NCBI RefSeq assembly: GCF_001039355.2
Contig: NW_019774480.1
Coordinates: forward strand, 406,311-470,310
Direction: 5' to 3'
DNA: 64,000 nt
From: Lingula anatina
Lineage: Eukaryota; Brachiopoda; Lingulata; Lingulida; Lingulidae
Part shown: one piece after another, positions 1 through 12,745 of the stretch
Numbering within the stretch: the first letter of the stretch is position 1
How the letters are laid out: the number at the start of each line of letters is the position of its first letter
Made by a program: the position numbers and the translations under genes
The notes under the pieces: model-generated
What the model was told of the DNA's origin: nothing
Seen by the model: the letters and a program-made list of their open reading frames with translations, nothing else
The model's database searches: none

Positions 1-129
1 TTTTTTTTAAGTCAGATACTGAGAAATAAATGAAACTTTTGTTGTGACTGCCATGTTGCTGCAGATCATTTTATCAGCAAGAAGTATTTTGGTAATCATA
101 TACATATTAGAATTGCTTACAGGTGTTTT

Positions 130-158
130 CAGAATTCATCTGTCAATGACAAGGTGAA
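130..158 (+). repeat. Decayed copy of the start of USP9X exon 1
   Basis: Bases 130-158 match 205-233 at 23 of 29 positions. Bases 51-67 match 194-210, the acceptor and first exon bases, at 16 of 17. This suggests an old tandem duplication of the exon edge 75-143 bp upstream. Confidence 0.4.
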
Positions 159-197
159 TTTTCATGAAAAAAACACGAGTATTGAAACTTGTTCCAG

Positions 198-3100
198 GTT
201 GCTGCAGATCTCGTCTTTCAATGGCAAGATGAATGCTCTGAATGAAGTGAACAAGGTGATCACTAGCGTATCCTACTACACACACCGCCATGCTCAGATG
301 GAGGAGGACGAGTGGCTCACAGCAGAAAAGATGGCGGTAAGATGGATAGCTGTGACAGCATCAGTACATTAGGAGCAGAGAAATAGTAGTCAAAAGTTGA
401 TACAATTTGGGCAGTGTTTTGACTTGGGGTCTTAGGCCCCATTCAGAATAGGGGACTAACTAGTCCAAGTGTCAAGTATGGCAACCCACTACAAAGGTTG
501 CCGTCTTATCCGCTTATAGACACTGAATAGATATCCCGTGGGGAAGTATTCAAATTGGTCAGACATATCTGACCCTAGGACTAGTTAGTCCCCTATTCTG
601 AATGGGGCCTAAGACCCCAAGTTGCCAGTCTTCGTTAACTGTGTCAGTAAAAAACTGAGAGGGTTATACTGATGACGTTCCCTGTGCATTTCTAAGAATA
701 AATGTATGGTTTTAGTTCATCAGAGAGAAAAGTGAATTCTTCACCCACCCCCGTCTTTCACAGTTGGTACTGTGCCATGCAGGGCTGGATTTGCGGGTTC
801 ATACATCCTTTTTTATCCTATCAAAAATATTTAACTTCACTGCTGTATTTCTCATCTTTAATTTGGCAAGTGTCCTTCTGTGCTATAACTTTAGTCTAAA
901 CTATATATTTTTGTTGTTTTATTTTCTAGGAGTGGATTCAGGAGAACAAAGTTTTAGACATAGTGTTGAGGGACAGCCTGCACCAGCCCCAGTATGTGGA
1001 GAAACTGGAGAAGATTCTTCGCTTCATGATCAAAGAGAAAGCCTTGACGCTGGAGGACTTGGACAAGTTGTGGGAGGCACAGGTATAGTAATAATGATAT
1101 GATAAGTTTAATAAAACATAGCAACCAAAAGGTTGAAGTTGTTCCAAAAATGAATAAGAATAAAATACAGGAAAAAAACATGGCCTTGTTCTCAACATTT
1201 ATCCCAACTTTTCTACATTATTCTGTATGATTACATTATTTATTTTCTCATGCCGCAAAATTTAAATTTGTACTCCAACTTGTACAACATCATATTCCAG
1301 GCTGGCAAACATGATGCCATAGTGAAGAATGTCCACGACTTACTGGCCAAGTTAGCCTGGGATTTCTCCCCTGACCAGTTGGACCATCTGTTTGAGTGCT
1401 TTCAGGTGAGTGTCAACTCTGTGTTAAGATGGAGAGAATATCTTGTCAGAGGGGTTTTGAAATATTGAATCCAGAAGAGCTGTTAGTCTGAGCACCTTTT
1501 AGTTTTGTTGAAGAGTATTTTCTGCTTTATTTCTTTTTGGATAATTTTGATTATATCACACTGATGACGTTCCCTATGCATTTCGAAGAATAAATGTATG
1601 GTTTTAGTTCATCAGAGAGAAAAGTGAATTCTTCACCCACCCTCGACTTTCACAGTTGGTACTGTGCCGTGCGGGGATGGATTTGCGGGTTCAGACATTT
1701 GATTTGTGGGGAAAAAAATAACATATGGGTTTGAATTTTTGTAGACTCAAACTGGCATAGTTAAGCCAAATGTTAAGGTTCATTTACTTTAGCAAAAGGA
1801 AAAAGTGAAAAAATATTTTGAAATTATGCCATCACTGTTTGTCACTGGTTTAACTTAAAGCAATTGATGTGCCCCATTTGTATTTACAAAATGTTTCACA
1901 ACTTGTCTCATCACATACACCGTACCTTTCTAGGGGAGCTGGGCACACGCCTCCAAGAAACAAAGAGAAAAGCTGCTGGAGTTGATCCGTCGTCTGGCAG
2001 AGGACGATAAAGAGGGTGTCATGGCAAACAAGGTGCTTGGCCTCCTCTGGAACCTGGCCCACAGCGAGGATGTCCCCACGGACATCATGGACCAGGCCCT
2101 GAATGCCCACATCAAGATCCTAGACTATAGCTGCTCGCAGGACAGAGATGCACAGAAGATGCAGTGGATCACGGCCTTTGTGGATGAGCTGAGGAATGAT
2201 AAGTGGGTGCTCCCTGCCTTGAAGCAGATCAGGGAGATTTGTCAGTTGTTTACAGAGGTGTGTATAGTTTTGTGTGTGTATTGCATTAGATGAGAACATT
2301 TTGATTCCTGGGTCACACATTGGACCTGCTAATGATGTAAATTTTTCCTAAACTAGTATGTTGCACATTATAGATTTTTTCTGATGCTATAATATAAATT
2401 TACTGAAGTAAACTAAAATCCATCTTGTTTATTTTATTTTTATTTTATTTTTTTGAGAAATAAGGGCATAAAAATAAATGTTTAATCGACCTTTAGAGAG
2501 CTCATTAATAACTTGTATATCATCTTCCTTTCACAGCAACCCCAGAATTTCACTCACCCACAGAGGACGCCACATGTCTTCTACAGGAACAATGTGATAG
2601 GCCAACTCCAGAACACTCACTCCATAGTAATGCTGGTGGCACAGAACCTCACTTTGTATATGAAGAAGGCCAGGGTTTATGCTAAAGGTAAGTTACTGCA
2701 CTCAGTTGTAGTTTATTTGTGAACAATTAGATGTAATCAGATCAATCTCTAAGACAATGATAGGTTACAAATCATTGTGTAAATTTTCATTTTATTATTA
2801 TTTTTTTCACAGAGCACCCAGAAATTCAACCTGAAGATATATTACCAGATGGACGTTTTAATCATATACAGCAAGTACAAGAAAGGCTCAAGTTTTTAAG
2901 GTAATGGCAACAATATCCCCTGCATGATTGCAAACCAAGATCACAGTAACATTAAAGGGATGCTACTTATTGTGTGACACGAAAAATTGGTAGGGGTGGG
3001 GGTAGCACGCATCCATACACCCATGTACAGACACACGTACGCACATATGCATGCACACGGAAGTAGGATTTCAATGTGTTCTGTTTTCTGTTGCAGGTTT

Positions 3101-4577
3101 TTGTTAAAAGATGGGCAGCTGTGGCTGTGTGAGCCTCAGGCCAAGCAGATCTGGACCTGCTTAGCAGAGAATGCCATATATCTTAGTGATAGAGAAGCCT
3201 GCTTCAAGTGGTTTTCTAAGGTAGGTGTATTTTTCAGATAATACACTAAACAGTTGTAGATGATTATTATAATACCAAATTTAAAAAAAAAGCAACCTTA
3301 TATTTCAAGTGCCAAAATGTGAAAAATATTCCATTTGCATTTAAAAAAGATTTGATCAGAACTCTTTGAAGTAAACACATAACCACATATATGTGTATTT
3401 GATGCAGATGTTACAATACATTCTCAGTTGTAATGTTGACTGTACATTTGATATAATTCTAGTTAATGGGGGAGGAGCCAGACCTTGACCCAGAAATCAC
3501 CAAAGATTTTTTTGAGAACAATATACTTCAGTTAGAGCCCCCACTACTTACAGAGAATGGAATGAAGTAAGTGCTGACAGTGCTTCTTTATAATTCAAAA
3601 ACAGAATTATGACATAATTAAGATTTTAATACATTGTTAATGCAAGGGCAATAGTACAAACCCAGAAAAAAAAAGAAAAATAAAAAAATGTGGTTAGGCC
3701 TTTAGTGTTGTTTACCCAACCTGCAAAATATTACATCATGTTATTTGAAAGATTAACATAGTATTGAGAAAATTTAAAATATGTCTCAGTCTCTTCATTT
3801 AATGATGAGCCAGTTAACTTGTGAGTGAAAAATGTCAATTTTATACAATTGTGCAACTTTTTAACTTAATTCCTTTTGGGAATTGTCTTCCAGTTGTTTT
3901 GATAGGTTCTTCAAAGCGGTCAATGCCAAAGAGTCTAAGCTAATGGCCAAACGTCGCGGAGGTTATGTGATGGACGACATAGAGTTAATAGGACTGGATT
4001 ATTTATGGAGGGTGAGGAATCTAAATTGATTACCCTCAAAATTAGGAGATGAAACTTTCAGAAACATTTAAGGAAAGTTAATAAATTAATGCCTAAAACA
4101 TCTTATTGAAAATAACAGGACCTGATAGAAAATATATGTTTATAGCAATGTTTAAGTAGCAAGATTTACTCAGTGGGCAACATCACTTAAACACAACAAT
4201 GTGAAATGTAGTATTATTTTATAAATTTAATAATATTTCATCACTAATAGACAGCATTCCATTACGCTACAGGTAGTAATATATGGCAGTGAAGAAGTAG
4301 CAGAGAAAGCCGTAGCCCTGATGAGGGAAGTCTACACAAACCTAGGTCCTCACCTCCAGTCTAGCCAGCTGGCGATCCACGAGGACTTCCTGTCTATTTG
4401 TCGAGACAGGATGAAGGCCATGTATGACACGGTGACGGCGCTGCAGAAGGACAAGGACAGCCTCAAGGTGGACCAGGAGTCCACGCGGATCATCCGGGTT
4501 ATGACGTTATTGAGGGAGTATATACAAGAGTGTGATGACACACATGGCGAGGAGAGGGCAATTTTACCTTTGAATAG
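198..4577 (+). CDS. USP9X: USP9X exons 1-10: N-terminal helical repeat region
   Basis: Exons: 198-336, 930-1082, 1301-1405, 1934-2257, 2537-2687, 2813-2900, 3097-3220, 3463-3566, 3894-4011, 4273-4577. The translation carries USP9X landmarks such as [65 protein letters not shown] and YTNLGPHLQ. In the family this region is an alpha-solenoid used for substrate and adaptor contacts. The start of exon 1 is the least certain edge: 198 follows CAG, leaving one base of a split codon, and earlier codons lie off the window or in a longer exon. The exon 10 donor is GTCAGT. Introns carry a duplicated 138 bp repeat and a 45 bp-TIR element, annotated separately. Confidence 0.93.
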
Positions 4578-7500
4578 GTCAGTTGCTGTCGTGGATATTA
4601 TAGCAGAGATCTCTGTCATGTTTGTCTGTTTGATTCTATGCCAAATTAAATTCGTTTCAGGGAGATGGGTGTATTTAAGACTTGCTCACACTTTTGATAA
4701 ATATGTGTAGATTTTGAATTCACTTTTAATCTTATTTCTAAGTTCTACAACATTGTTGAGAGGCAAAGCTGAGATTTATGTATTGAATCAAAACGCACAA
4801 ATTTTTTTTCTCAACAGGGCTTGTCGCGGCAAACACATAGGTATCGTAGTGAGGTTTCCCAATCATGGCCGCCAGGTTGACGACATGGAGGTGTGGTCAC
4901 ATACTAATGACACGATTGGCTCAGTGAGGAGGCAGGTGTTACACAGGTGAGTTGGACCTGTCAGTGGAAGTAGCACAGGGGTATGTGAAATAGGAGTGGC
5001 ACACCTTCCTGTGGGTGTTGAGACTGCAGTGGCAACATGAATTCCGTTGCTGTGAAAATGATGAAACTTCAAATCTTTATTTAATGAAGACTGAAAGCTG
5101 GTAGTAACATGCTGATTTGGAAATTTGATTTGGAAATTAGAATTATTTGATAAGTTTGCTTTGTTTCAGGCTAAAAGCCAACAGTAGTAACCTGAAGTTA
5201 GACCTGTATGTCAATGGAGAGATTCTGGACCCCACTGAAGACAGGAGACTGGTGTCGCAGGTCCCAATTAGGGATAAAACGGTAAGAGAAACTATTATAA
5301 CATTATATGTATTTATATTAATGGCATAAATGTTTTTCACCTGAGAATGGAGAATTAAAAAAAAAAAAAAAAACTTTTGTTACTGTTATTATACAATGTA
5401 AAAACAGCCAAGGTCAGATAGCAACTAATACACAGGCTTTTTCCTGCAAATTCTGTTATAGAATTATTGCAATGTCTGCGACATCAGCTCCTGTCAGAAG
5501 CATCAGACTTGAATATTTGATGTCAGAATTGAAAAAGTTACTAGTTCTATCTGTCTAGTGGAAATTTTAACCAATGGTTTTAGATGATTTTTCCATTATC
5601 ACACTTTATCATTGTGCTGGTTTATATTTTACTTGACTATTAGCTTAATGAGGCTTACAAGTGGGATGAAAAGTTTTAAGGGGGAGAAAGATAATGCATA
5701 CTGGTGTATATAATCTAAATTATGTGTCCTATTTTATGCTTTCAGTTAATCACAGCCAAGTTGTCTCAGATGGGGACCAACATGCCGTCTAGTCCTGATA
5801 GCAGTAGTGATAGCTCCACAGGGTCTCCACACACAGCATATGATGGCCCTAATCTGGAGGCAGAGCAGCTCTTACCTGGAGTGGTAAGTAGAATGTTGTC
5901 TTAGGGGGGTGATAGCAGTAGTGATAGCTCCACAGGGGCTCCACACACAGCATATGATGGCCCCAATCTGGAGGCAGAGCAACTCTTACCTGGAGTGGTA
6001 GGTAGAATATTGTCTTAGGGGGTGATGATTGTGGTGATAAATATTGGTAATTGGGATTGTGAATATAAGGAATACTTAACTTGAAGGGAAACGGAAATAA
6101 AAACAGAAGTGATGCTTGATGTGCTTGTAAAATTCATCACACCAGCTGTCATTTGATATTTTTAATGATAGCATTATTTATATTGACAAATTTTTTCAAC
6201 AATTTGTGCCTTTTGGCATTTTTAAAAGATGTGTATCTTGGAATAAGTATATCACACTTATACTGTCCAATTTGTGAATCCCTCTTATGTGACCCAATAT
6301 TTGTATTTCATTGTTATTTGCACATCATAACCTAATTATGTTAATCATACATGCAACTTGTTATATTAATGAAGTGCACTTATCATATTTCCAGATCATG
6401 TGCCATACAGCCCACTATGTACAGTTCTTGTTTCAACTCTCCGACTTGGGAAGCAATCTGCAGATCCCCAAACTACGCGACAGCGCACGTGCGTTACTAA
6501 AGATAATCCCTCCTGACAAACACAGCGTGGACAGGTTACGTGGTATCTGTGATCAGCATGCGAAGCACGGCGCAGCCTCTCTTGCTCCAACACTAGAGTC
6601 TGTGTTCTTCTGTCAGTCGCCAACACAAGTCTTGTATTATCTGGAGGTAAGAAATCCAAGACTGAGTAGCAGTGTGAATTGAGCATCTGAAATAGTGTTT
6701 AAAAAGGTGAAACTGGTTTTGAAAAGAACTCATTTATCTTGATGGAAATTCATCTGTTTAGTCTTTTGTTTCTGACATATGCTTAAACTTTTCATTTTCT
6801 ACACATACCTAACAATGCCTTCAGTCCTTACTGTGCCCTTCCTCAGTGTGTGTTCCTCTGAGACTGATCATTTATGGTCAGTGGAATGTTGCGTCTTTAA
6901 AAACACAAGTCTGTAGTATTTGAAGGTTACAACACTTAACTGATTAAGATTGCTTCTTGTCATTTTATCATAAAGTGGATCAGATATTATTAGTATGTAT
7001 TTTACTTACATAATTTTGACATACTATCTTTCTCCAGGTGGCGTACACATTACTGATGCCGGCCTCCAATCCACTGTCAGAGGAAGCGTTCCAGTTCCAG
7101 GTGGACTTCATCAAGAGCGGGGGTGTGGCTGCCACACTGAACATGCTGACAAAGAATAACTTTTTGTCAAATGCTGACTTGCCAACAAAAAGGTAAGGGC
7201 ATCATGTAGGTCTGAAATCAGTGACCAGTCAAAGTGATGAGAAGGCGATAACAGCTAAGTCAACGTAATTATTTATAGTAACAACAAAAACTGTAAGTCT
7301 AGAAATAGTACCAGAAGCAGGGCATATATTACAGAACAAGATTGAGGACTGGACATATTAGAACCGAGGTGCTATTGGCCTCAGCAAAATGTTGGAAGAA
7401 GATGAAGTCTACATTCTATAGACTTGCTTGGGAATGTCACAGGTAAAACTTGGGTCCATGTTTATGATAACCTGTCGTGTCCTCATCTCCCCAGGTCTGC

Positions 7501-10500
7501 CTTCCTCCCCATCTTGAAGATCTGTAAACTCTTGCTGACCACAGTGGGACACGCCATAGTGGGCGTGGTGGCGGAGGCGTGTCAGTCCGACTCTCCCACA
7601 CAGATCACAGCCAGTGAACACAGTCACGCTGTCCTCATACAGACGGCTCTCCACCACATGCCTAACCCTGGGTCAGAGTACATGTTGAGGAATGTGGCAG
7701 CCAGGCTTGGGGCTTTTCTGAAGGAAGAGGTGAGGGGTAAAGGGGTATATAGCTTTTTAAGGTCTTAAAATAAATAAATGGATAATTTCGAGTTGTTTGC
7801 AGTCATTTTTTTATCCTGTGCATTTCGATCACTTTTGATCGTTTCATGACTTCACAACAGTAGCAGGCTATATTAACACAAGTGGTGAAAGTGTAGAAAA
7901 GTTTTATAGTGGTGGGTTGTTTGTCAAATTTTTGCTGTAAAAAAGTACCAACTAAATGTTGAATTAGGAATTACTTATGTATAAATGTGCCTTTATCAGG
8001 CTGTGGGTACCAAGCCAGACCTGACCACTATCAAAGCCCTGCAGAAGATTGCCTGGGCAGCGTCCAGTGGCTGTGTCCAGCTGGTCAGTGCAACCAGTGA
8101 GGACATACATAAGGCTCATGAGAAGGTGAGAGAGAGAGAGAGAGAGAGAGAATTTGGGAAGGGGGTGGGCAATCAAATTTAATGAAAATGAATTGTCAAA
8201 AAAAGTTTCAAAGTCTCCAAAGGACATACATAATATGATACTTACCTAGACAGAGAGGAGAGGGGAAGAGAGAGGGGAAGAGAGAGGGAGAATTTGGAAT
8301 GGGGGGAGTCAACCAAATGAAGTGAAAAAGATCATTCAAAACAAAGTAAATGAAGACAATTTACACATACAAGACATAATACATAGTATATTTTGCTGAT
8401 CTGCACATAACACACATAATACAACATCCATACCTGTATCCAATTCCAGGCTGACAGTAGTAAGCAGGACCCTGAAGATATCAGTGTGTGTAAGGAGTCT
8501 CTGGAGTGTCTGACCATCTCCCTGGCTCTGTGTCCCTCTGCCCTGGAGACCCTCAGTAAGGACAAGGCATGGCAGTGCTTTATAGTGGACCTACTACTAC
8601 TCAGCAAGAGCAGGTATGGCCCCAGTTATAGTATGTTAAGTTAATATGTCCATTGGACTGAAAGAAAAACTTTGCAGAATTTAAATCAGGTGTTGGTTTA
8701 GTTTTACCAAGGGAATATTGAATGAATTAATTAAAGGGATTTCTAACTTTATAGCTCTTTGATACAGCTGCAAAAACCAATTTCTGAATCAGTTTGTGTT
8801 AAGCTTTGGGTATGTATGTACCGACATTGTGCACACGCACGCACGCACACACACATACCTACCTACCTACCTTTAAACTTGCATCTCAAATCATCCGTAC
8901 CTTGATTCGCTGATCACAGCTCCTCTTGTCCTCTAGGTCTGTACGTGCTGCCTCCTGTGAGCAGTTATACCTGATAGCCTCCAAGTGCAGCAGTGGACAC
9001 AGACCCTTGGTCTTTTTTGTCACCCTGCTGTTCACAGTTTTACAGGTGAGAACACTGGTGTACTGCCACACACAGTACATTTGGCAGTAGACCAAATCTA
9101 TAGTGTACTTTGCCCCAAAATAAATTCAAGTTACTGTAATAAATTAGGAAGTTCAGATTTTCTTAAAATTGTGTTTTGTTACTTTTTCAGAGTCATGCTA
9201 AGGACTATGCCAAACAAGCGCATGATTATTTCCAGCTTCTTTGTAGGTAAGTTGTAGATATATTTTACTTTTATATAACCCTGTCAGATGATTAATTGTA
9301 AATTAAGGGAAATTGTACATTATATTGGAAAGATCTGGTAATTACAAATTTCAGCTGTTACCTATTTCCAATGCACACAAACACTTGCAATGTTTCATCT
9401 TAACCTAACATAATCGTAATTTTAAGGACTTTTCAGGGAGGAAAAAAATTCACAGGTCTTGAAAAATTCATGGAAAATTGAAAATATTTATAATTTCTCT
9501 CTGCCCAGGTTGCTGAATTATGCTTACACCCAGGCCCAAGCTCCACTGCCAAATGCTGAGGTGTTGTTGAATAATGAGATCCAGTGGCTGAAGAGAGTTA
9601 GGGTAAGTTTACATAAGGGAATATTTATGAAATGTTTTTACAACTGGTTAAAATTGAGGTGAAGGATTTTATTTCTTCTGGCAACTTTAAAAAGAGGGGT
9701 AATTTTTTTTTCCTTGAAAGATAGAAGAATTTATGATTGATACTGTAATAATAATGTCACATTTCAGGATGAGGTGTTAAAAACAGGGGAGGTCCCAGTG
9801 GAAGAGGCTCTCCTTGAAGGTCATCTGGGGGTCACCAAGGAACTGATTGCCTTTCAGCCTGTAGAGAAGAAATATAATATAGGAGCTGAAAAGGGAGGGG
9901 CTAATCTCATCAAGGTAAACAAGAAAATACTTTGAAGGACTGTAGTTATATTATTTTGTGATTTTTCCCTGTGGCACATATTATTTGGTCTGCAAGGCAT
10001 TTACCACTTCCAAACTAATCTGGTTGTTTTGTTTAAAGGCTACCATGAATTAGTATAATGTGTTAAATGTGGACGGCATTTTGTCGGTCCTAAGTTAATT
10101 AAAATATTTCAATGTTTAGACTGCTTCTTATTTGTAAACCATTTGTTTTTTTTGCTCCTCTTGCCCCTTTTGACATTTCCCTGTCTCTTTCGTAACTAAT
10201 TATAAGTATCATCATCTTCTTTGTACCAACTAGGAAATAGTAGAAGACTTCATTTTCCCTGCCTCCAAGATAGTACTCCAGGTGAGAAAGTTGAATGGGG
10301 AGCTTCCCTCAGAACAAGCCATTCCTGTGTGCTCTACCCCCCAGACTGTGATTGCCGCCTTTGACCTGCTGGTCGCGCTGTGTACGGGCTGCGTGCAAAA
10401 CCTGCAAATGCTTGCAGAAATGCTCACGGACATGTATTACTCAGGTAGGCATTAATTGGGCATTTTCAGAGAGGGTTGCCCCAGGGTGGTCATTATGTGT

Positions 10501-12661
10501 ACATAACATTTGTGCTCACTGTTATACAGGAATTACTGCCTGTCTAGTTGTGAGCACATTTCTTTAACTGGCCTTGAAGTACAAGTCTTACCTTTGTGTT
10601 TATATTTAGAAGTCTTTTTACAAAATACAATTTTGAGATGAAAGGATTACATACCAACTTCAACTTCACTATTTCACAATCACAATACCAAAAAAAATTA
10701 ATACCAAGGAAGGGAATGAGTTGAAGATCTTTATAATGACAAGAGATCAGCTGAGGACCTCATTCTTATGACTCCCCCCCTTATCTCTCCCTCTCTCCAG
10801 GCCATGAACCAGCCCTGACAGAGTGGGAGTACCTGCCTCCAGTAGGGCCACGGCCATACAAAGGTTTTGTAGGCTTGAAGAATGCTGGAGCCACATGTTA
10901 TATGAACTCTGTACTACAACAGGTGAGTGTGGCAGTGAAACATGAAATTTGGTGAATTGATGAAGAAGTAAAGTGTCCAGAAGAGATGTATGGGTGGTGT
11001 TATTCAATATGAGAACTGTTAAAAGTATAGGGCATAGGTGTAAGTTCATATAAATTGCTTTGCCAGAATAAAGCACTTTATGACGCACTCAATCAAGAAG
11101 ATGTGTGGTTTCAAATCAGATTTTGCAATGTTAAGATTGTTGTGCCTTGTATTCTGTAAAGCATACAAAATATTAACTTCATCCTCTCTGTATTTTCAGT
11201 TATTTATGATTGACCCAATTAGACGAGGCATTCTGGCTGTAGAGGGCGCTGTGGAGGAGTTAGAGGAAGAGGAGACGGAGGAGAAGCATGACAATGAGGT
11301 CACATACTACAATCAGGTAAGGTCACATTTTGTAATATGAGACCACATACTATAATCAGTTTAGGACACATATTTGATGTGAGGAGCCACAGTATAGTTT
11401 GAGGGCAGGCACTACAAAATTAAATTAAGAAGATGAAAATGTGTTATAGAGGTCAGTCAAGTTATGTATATATTATATGTGTTGCAGAGTAACCAAGAAA
11501 GCAATGAGGAGGAGAGGAAGGATGAGGAGAAGTCCCCATCTAACAAGGAAGATGACCGTAAGAGCTACCACCTGGGTGTGTGTAGACAGGTCCAGATGAT
11601 CTTTGGTCATCTAGCCTGCAGCAAACTACAATATTATGTGCCCAGAGGGTTCTGGAAACATTTCAAGTGAGTGGACTCTGTGGTCTTTACATTTTACTGC
11701 TGAGCTAGAAGACTGGTAGCAATAGGTTTAGAGTTTGTAGCTAAATTTTGAGTGTAATTTTGTAAAATTGCATAACCTTGAGAAATAAATTTATAAGTCA
11801 GGTAGTCAAAAGTTTTGGCTTTTTTGGACAAGAAAACACTAAAACTTGAATAAGGATGGAGTAACTGAAAACATTTAAAAAAATTAAAAATTGTCCTATG
11901 AAAAATTTAAAATCTGATAATTTTTGAACACAATTAATTTTTTTTCCTCCAGGCTGTGGGGAGAACCAGTTAACCTACGAGAGCAGCACGATGCATTAGA
12001 ATTTTTCAACAGTTTGGTAGACAGTCTAGATGAAGCTCTGAAGACAGAGGGACACCCTCCCATACTGTCCAAGGTGCTGGGAGGCTCCTTTGCTGACCAG
12101 AAGATCTGCAAAGATTGTCCACATAGGTATGTTATGAATTGTGTCTTCATTGAACCTGGCAGTATTGTCCACATAGGTAAGTTCAATGTCTTAGACTGGC
12201 AATTGTGGGCATGTTAGCACATCAGAACATTTAAGACCAGACAGGTGAATATTTTAGACATGTTGGTGTAGATTTAAGACTTGATATGTGCATGAGTGAA
12301 AGTTTTCAGGTTTATGCTGATTTCAGGATTATCAGTCTTCATTTTGATCATTTCTTATATCCTCTAAATGAAATCAGAAATTGCAAGCTGCCTTTTCTGG
12401 TTTATTGCCCATAGATTATTGTGCTGTAAAAACCAAATATAACAATGTTCAGGTCAGTGCTGCTGTTATTCCAGGTATTCTCGTGAAGAGTCGTTCACCA
12501 CACTCAACGTAGACATTCGCAACCACACCAACTTACTAGAGTCCCTGGAGCAGTATGTGAAGGGGGACCTGCTGGAGGGTGCCAATGCCTACCACTGTGA
12601 AAAGTGTAATAAAAAGGTCAGTGTTGCAATGTATGTTCACTGTGTGCAGCTATGGCCCTTG

Positions 12662-12745
<84 letters not shown>

